From: Sipunculus nudus
Taxonomy: Eukaryota; Annelida; Sipuncula; Golfingiida; Sipunculidae
Direction: 5' to 3'
NCBI GenBank assembly: GCA_026874595.1
Contig: CM049310.1
Span: forward strand, 90,341,556-90,405,555
Length of the DNA: 64,000 nt
A model generated the notes under the pieces. That model was given only the letters and a program-made list of their open reading frames with translations. It made no database searches and was not told the DNA's origin. Positions 60,201-64,000 of the stretch are shown here, piece by piece. Each line of letters begins with the position of its first letter. Position 1 is the stretch's first letter. The position numbers were made by a program, and so were the translations under genes.

Positions 60201-60981
60201 ATTTTCTTTAGGGTCGACTAAGTTAAGCATTACAATATTATTGTTTGCTGAAGAAAAGTGTTTTCTTTCATTTTTTTTTTTTTTCGTGTTTTGACATATT
60301 TTCAATCTGAAGCCTAATTTGAAAATGACTTCTTTGTCTGTTAAGATATTTTAACGTCTTTGTTTAATAATTTCTCCAGATAGAACAAACATGTATGTTT
60401 ATAAATTCTTGTGTTCAAAACATGACTTTACGAAAGTCTGATTCTTTTAAATTGTTACAGATCTACTTATAATATAAAGTCATCTAGTAAACAAAACAAG
60501 ATAGGAAATACTCGCCGAAAATAATGAAAATTAAATCGTTACTTGAAAGAAGGAACAATATTCGCAGATTTCTTGGATCTTGACTTGAAATATTACAGCT
60601 TTGCCTGAGGCACCAACTATTCTGTTGACCAGAAATCATGTTGATATAGGAGAAAATACAGAACTCAGATGTCAGGTGAACAAAAACACATCGGATTTGG
60701 AGGAGTATGGCTGGGCACGAGTCAATGGTAGGGTATACTTAAAGAGACCCCAAATCTCACCGGCGTCAGCATCCATGACCTTAACCCAGGCACGACCAAG
60801 TGACTCCGGATATTATGCCTGCTCTGTGACTAATATGATTGGCACCACATGGAGTACACCTATCAAACTGATGATTCGATGTTAGTTCATGTTGTCATAT
60901 TGTTGTTATGTTTTCTATACTACAGATGGAGAACTGTTTTGGTATACATTCATGATACTATTTACTTGCGTAGGAAACCTC

Positions 60982-61031
<50 letters not shown>

Positions 61032-62412
61032 CTTGTCCTCCTACGCAAGGTAACAGAATTATTTACGTCTGTTGGTATGTAACGTTTGATGATATTGTGT
61101 GTATACATCTTGTACTTTTGCCGCAGTGTAATGCATTACAGATCTCAAAGCCGAAGTTTTGAAACGATCAGAGATGGCAGCAGGTGGGGAAGTCCAACTT
61201 TTGTGTCGAGCCACAGGATTCCCCCTGAACAAAACTCAGTTCCAATGGTTGCACCGGAATAAACAAAAAACAACATTCCTTACTGGCTACAAAGTAAAGA
61301 ACCGTGTCTCAATATTAAGGCTGAAAAAATTTCAGGGAAACAAAATGGTGACTTTACCTGCATGGTTAATAACGGATTCCACAACGCCAGCGCTAGTATC
61401 ACCATCCTCATCCAGAATGGTAAGATAGTATATATGAGAATGATGTAACAATTTGTCTTGCAGATTCCTAACTGAGCAACTAAAATTATTCCTGAATATC
61501 AGCTTGAGTATTCTACATTCTTAGTGTTGAAAAGTAGTTTGTTAAGCCAATGTTTAAATCTACATCAATTACTGCAAACCAATATCCATTTATATCAATT
61601 TAAATATCTCAAAATAAAATGTCATAAAGTGTGTACTTAAGTAATAATTTATTTCAGCTTATAACTACACCTACCACTGGGTCAGTGGCGGACTAGCGTT
61701 AATTGTAACAACAATATTAGTAATATACATTGGGAAAAGAATTTGTGGTAAGTGGTTTAATTGTGACTATTCTTAATTTCTATGTTTTTATATAATTAAC
61801 TTTAAATCGAACTTCATCAAATAAGGATGAGTGTTTGATGTATTGCAAAATGATTTATTTAATGTTATCTATTTATATATCTTCATCATTTTTCATTTAC
61901 TCCTCTAGCAAGAACTAATGGCCCTACTGGACAGAATTTCGAGGATGAAATGCCACGTTCAACTTTTTCTAGTTGGTTTTCTTTCTCTATGATTTCACCA
62001 ATTCAATCATTGTGCTGTCTTAAGCGTCTAGTCTACCAGCATGAAAGTGTATTAGTCTTGTGGTTCAGGGGTCAAACGAAGAGTTACGAATAATATTAAT
62101 TATAATAACATCACATAAAGTTCGGCAACTTTTACACTTTGTGATACATTCTCTCAGACCATCAAAGAATGTATTGTCTTGTCCCACAACTATCACTTCT
62201 TTTTCTCAGATTATGAAGAAATCCGCCTTGAAGATATTTGCAGCAGCTATGAAGAGCCGTACTGTGAGCCATTAAAACGGAACATCGCGGTACGATCCTC
62301 TGTACATAATTCATACGTAAAGGTACACTCAGCCCAGGGTATTACGGGAGAATGGAGCCACAAACCACAACTAGACGTCCACAGATCGTCATCAGCTCCA
62401 TCAGTTAATTAA
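57207..62412 (+). CDS. Ig-superfamily transmembrane receptor (four Ig domains, TM, tyrosine-motif tail)
   Basis: Exons: 57207-57243 (signal peptide start), 57502-57870 (Ig1), 59767-60048 (Ig2), 60599-60880 (Ig3), 61142-61419 (Ig4), 61658-61747 (transmembrane), a tail exon from 61909 with unclear end, and 62211-62412 (tail, stop TAA). All joints are phase 1. Exons 1 and 2 together give MFKVVATLLLAMTGASA, a good signal peptide. Ig hallmarks: WLNCSL/SGVYTC in Ig1, LKCLV with SWFRF and DSGQYAC in Ig2, LRCQV with YGWARV and DSGYYAC in Ig3, LLCRA with FQWLHRNK in Ig4. The membrane segment is about SGGLALIVTTILVIYI. The tail has DYEEIRLED, SYEEPYCEP and NSYVKV. Ig4 has lost one A in a homopolymer, which breaks the frame. 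The ligand is unknown; an adhesion or immune-type receptor is likely. The exact family is not recognised. Confidence 0.85.
57879..59766. repeat. Ig gene intron 2 with internal ~520-bp duplication
   Basis: 58370-58850 and 58920-59290 are diverged tandem copies. They share 'ttaactaaac', 'catgagtcta-cctacgtggta', 'ggctacggtaaatttgacca', 'acacaaccgctttccat' and the 'cgatttagatatcgtg' segments. A third relative lies after the Ig fragment at 9630-9960. The intron otherwise holds no gene. Confidence 0.65.
60986..61028. repeat. (TA)n microsatellite in Ig gene intron
   Basis: About 43 bases of TA repeats between Ig3 and Ig4. They are flanked by 'cttgcgtaggaaacctcg' and its near-inverse 'tcctcctacgcaagg', so the tract sits at the centre of a short palindrome. 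Confidence 0.85.
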
Positions 62413-62687
62413 TAACTTACTGCCATTCAGATGATTCTTTGACATTGTTAGGTCTGTTCAATAAATGACCATATATTTCACCATTGAACGCTCTAACGGC
62501 CGAAACTAAATGAAAAGTGTACATGCTTCCCACAGGAAAGTAAACGGTCTGTGCTAGTCTGTCACTAACAGACGTAGCTGCTTTTTCTCAACAAGTGAAC
62601 TTTTAACAATCATAATGTGATCGCATTTAAGCTTTCCTGTACATACAAATGAATGCAACATATAAATTTCCTGTTACAATTACATCT

Positions 62688-63410
62688 TGTTACATGTATC
62701 TGTTTATAATGCGCAGGCATTCTGATTCGTGTTTTGCGCTGGCCCTGTGTGTTGCTGTGGGAACGCACTCTATGAACTTTGGAGTGTAGAGACTCAGTGC
62801 TCGTTTTAGTCTAGACATTTCGAGTCTGTTCCTGCGCTATGGGTGCACGTGTATTGTTGTGTTGAGACACAGCGTTTTTAGTGTTCTAGTGTGTGTGTCT
62901 CTAGTCAGTGTATTTAGGACCTTTTCGATAACTGCAGGATTTACAGATCTTCAACGAATTGATACAAACTTTATACACGGATTGTCTTCAGTGTGCCTTT
63001 GGAATTATTACCAAAACTTCACTTTTGGATTACAATAGTTTGTTTTTGCGATTAAATCGGACTATTCGCTGAGAAGATTTACATGACCTGTTCATCTGGA
63101 ATATTTGCGTTAAAGGACTCTTGTTGAGCTGTGACAGTGGTGGTATCCAGAAATCACAGTTCAGAATCCGGACACCGTGGTACTGTATATTTTTATTGTT
63201 GTTATACTGTGTGCTCGTATTGATTTAGTGTTTTAAGGATTGTTCTAAGAATAAATTATAATTAATTGTTAACAAAAAACCACTGACTTCTTTTTCATTC
63301 CCCTTGACATGTAACGCTGCCTAGTGTTGCGGAACTTATTTTTTTTATCTCCGTTGCAAAATTTATGCTCGTCACGATTGCCTGATATGTTATTATTAGG
63401 CTCCGTAACA
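62688..63410 (+). mobile_element. Solo LTR, copy 3 (723 bp)
   Basis: It is inverted relative to copies 1 and 2, starting TGTTACATG and ending TCCGTAACA. Flanking 4-mers are ATCT and ACCT, one mismatch. AATAAA near 63250 lies where an LTR polyadenylation signal could be, which suggests this strand is the sense strand. It lies ~275 bases after the Ig receptor stop codon, so it could supply or alter that gene's 3' end. Confidence 0.7.
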
Positions 63411-64000
63411 ACCTGCCGGATTATTTCATTGGTCCATTGAACTTCTTCTTTCACATTTACCTGTGTTTTCAATAAATGTAATATTGGCAAAATATTGATA
63501 TTCGTCTTAAAGTAGGCTAAAAGTCAATAAAGATAAAAAACTGGTAGAAGAATGTTTCCCCATCAATATATGTGTTTGTGTTCCGCAAAATGAAAAAGAC
63601 ATCATGAATCAGTACTAAGTCTGCACAGAAACTTCTCGCATTGTGTTGACTACACCATACAGATTTCTCAATGCTACTCATAGAATTACCAGATTGATAT
63701 ATACCACTTATTTCAAAAGCTTGTATTATTTAGTATGTTTGCATCATTTCTTTAAATAAGATTATCAACTGATAATATTAACTGATGATAGCATGTTCGC
63801 CTTCAAATATGTCAACATTGTACATGTAAAATGGAATATGAACTTTCGTCCTTTAAGCAATGTTTCATGTGTTATATTATACAACAAACCTGTTGAAAAC
63901 CTACAGGGTTAATATATTTTTAGCGTAGGTGAGTGGAATAAAGGTGATCAAGGAGACTGTCAGCCCATGGTCCATCTGAGATTACATGTGATGTTTACGA
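63411..64000. other. AT-rich intergenic DNA at window end
   Basis: No gene, RNA or repeat recognised; the short minus-strand frame near 63269-63490 overlaps the LTR and is not supported. Confidence 0.5.

Overview
The window is eukaryotic nuclear DNA. It is AT-rich, its genes are split into short exons with GT-AG introns, and it is full of retroelement remnants, satellites and (TA)n tracts. The repeat style, the Penelope-like and Ty3/gypsy relics and the gene content suggest a lophotrochozoan, most likely a bivalve mollusc. The organism is an inference; no diagnostic sequence was available.

Two real gene loci can be reconstructed. (1) A tandem array of group II PLP-dependent aromatic amino acid decarboxylase (AAAD/DDC family) genes, all on the + strand. 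Copy A is the last six exons (1-2601), cut by the window edge. Copy B (28568-42753) is complete: 12 coding exons, 478 codons before the stop. A decayed exon of a third copy lies at 45763-45855. Copies A and B and their 3' flanks form a segmental duplication (1-8350 against 37771-45175). Copy B has Asn at the position of the cofactor-stacking His192 of mammalian DDC. Both copies have Phe at the position of the mobile-loop Tyr332. These are the two changes linked in insects and plants to aldehyde synthase rather than simple decarboxylase chemistry, so the locus may make aromatic aldehydes. (2) A cell-surface immunoglobulin-superfamily receptor gene (57207-62412): signal peptide, four Ig domains on separate phase-1 exons, one membrane segment, and a tail with a YEEI-type tyrosine motif. 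One Ig exon has a one-base homopolymer frameshift. A broken fragment of a paralogue lies at 9068-10100.

Layout: 1-2.6 kb AAAD copy A; 5.5-8.1 kb an inverted-repeat Penelope-like element with GIY-YIG endonuclease and hammerhead-like motifs, set in a TA tract; 9-10.1 kb Ig gene fragment; 13.4-17 kb LINE remnants (RT on minus at 13.8-14.8 kb, ORF1 on minus at 15.5-15.95 kb) among a ~310-bp repeat family; 21.1-28.0 kb a ~112-bp satellite carrying repeated CRE-like palindromes, split by a decayed Ty3/gypsy element with the domain order protease-integrase-RT; 28.5-42.8 kb AAAD copy B, whose introns 1, 3 and 4 carry minisatellites of 20, 32 and 36 bp; 46-57 kb gene-poor repeats, a solo LTR and a GC-rich inverted-repeat element; 57.2-62.4 kb the Ig receptor, followed by a second-orientation copy of the solo LTR.

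The most unusual structure is in AAAD copy B. The intron 3 minisatellite repeats the last 18 bases of exon 3 plus its splice donor, tens of times. The intron 4 minisatellite appears to derive in the same way from the end of exon 4.
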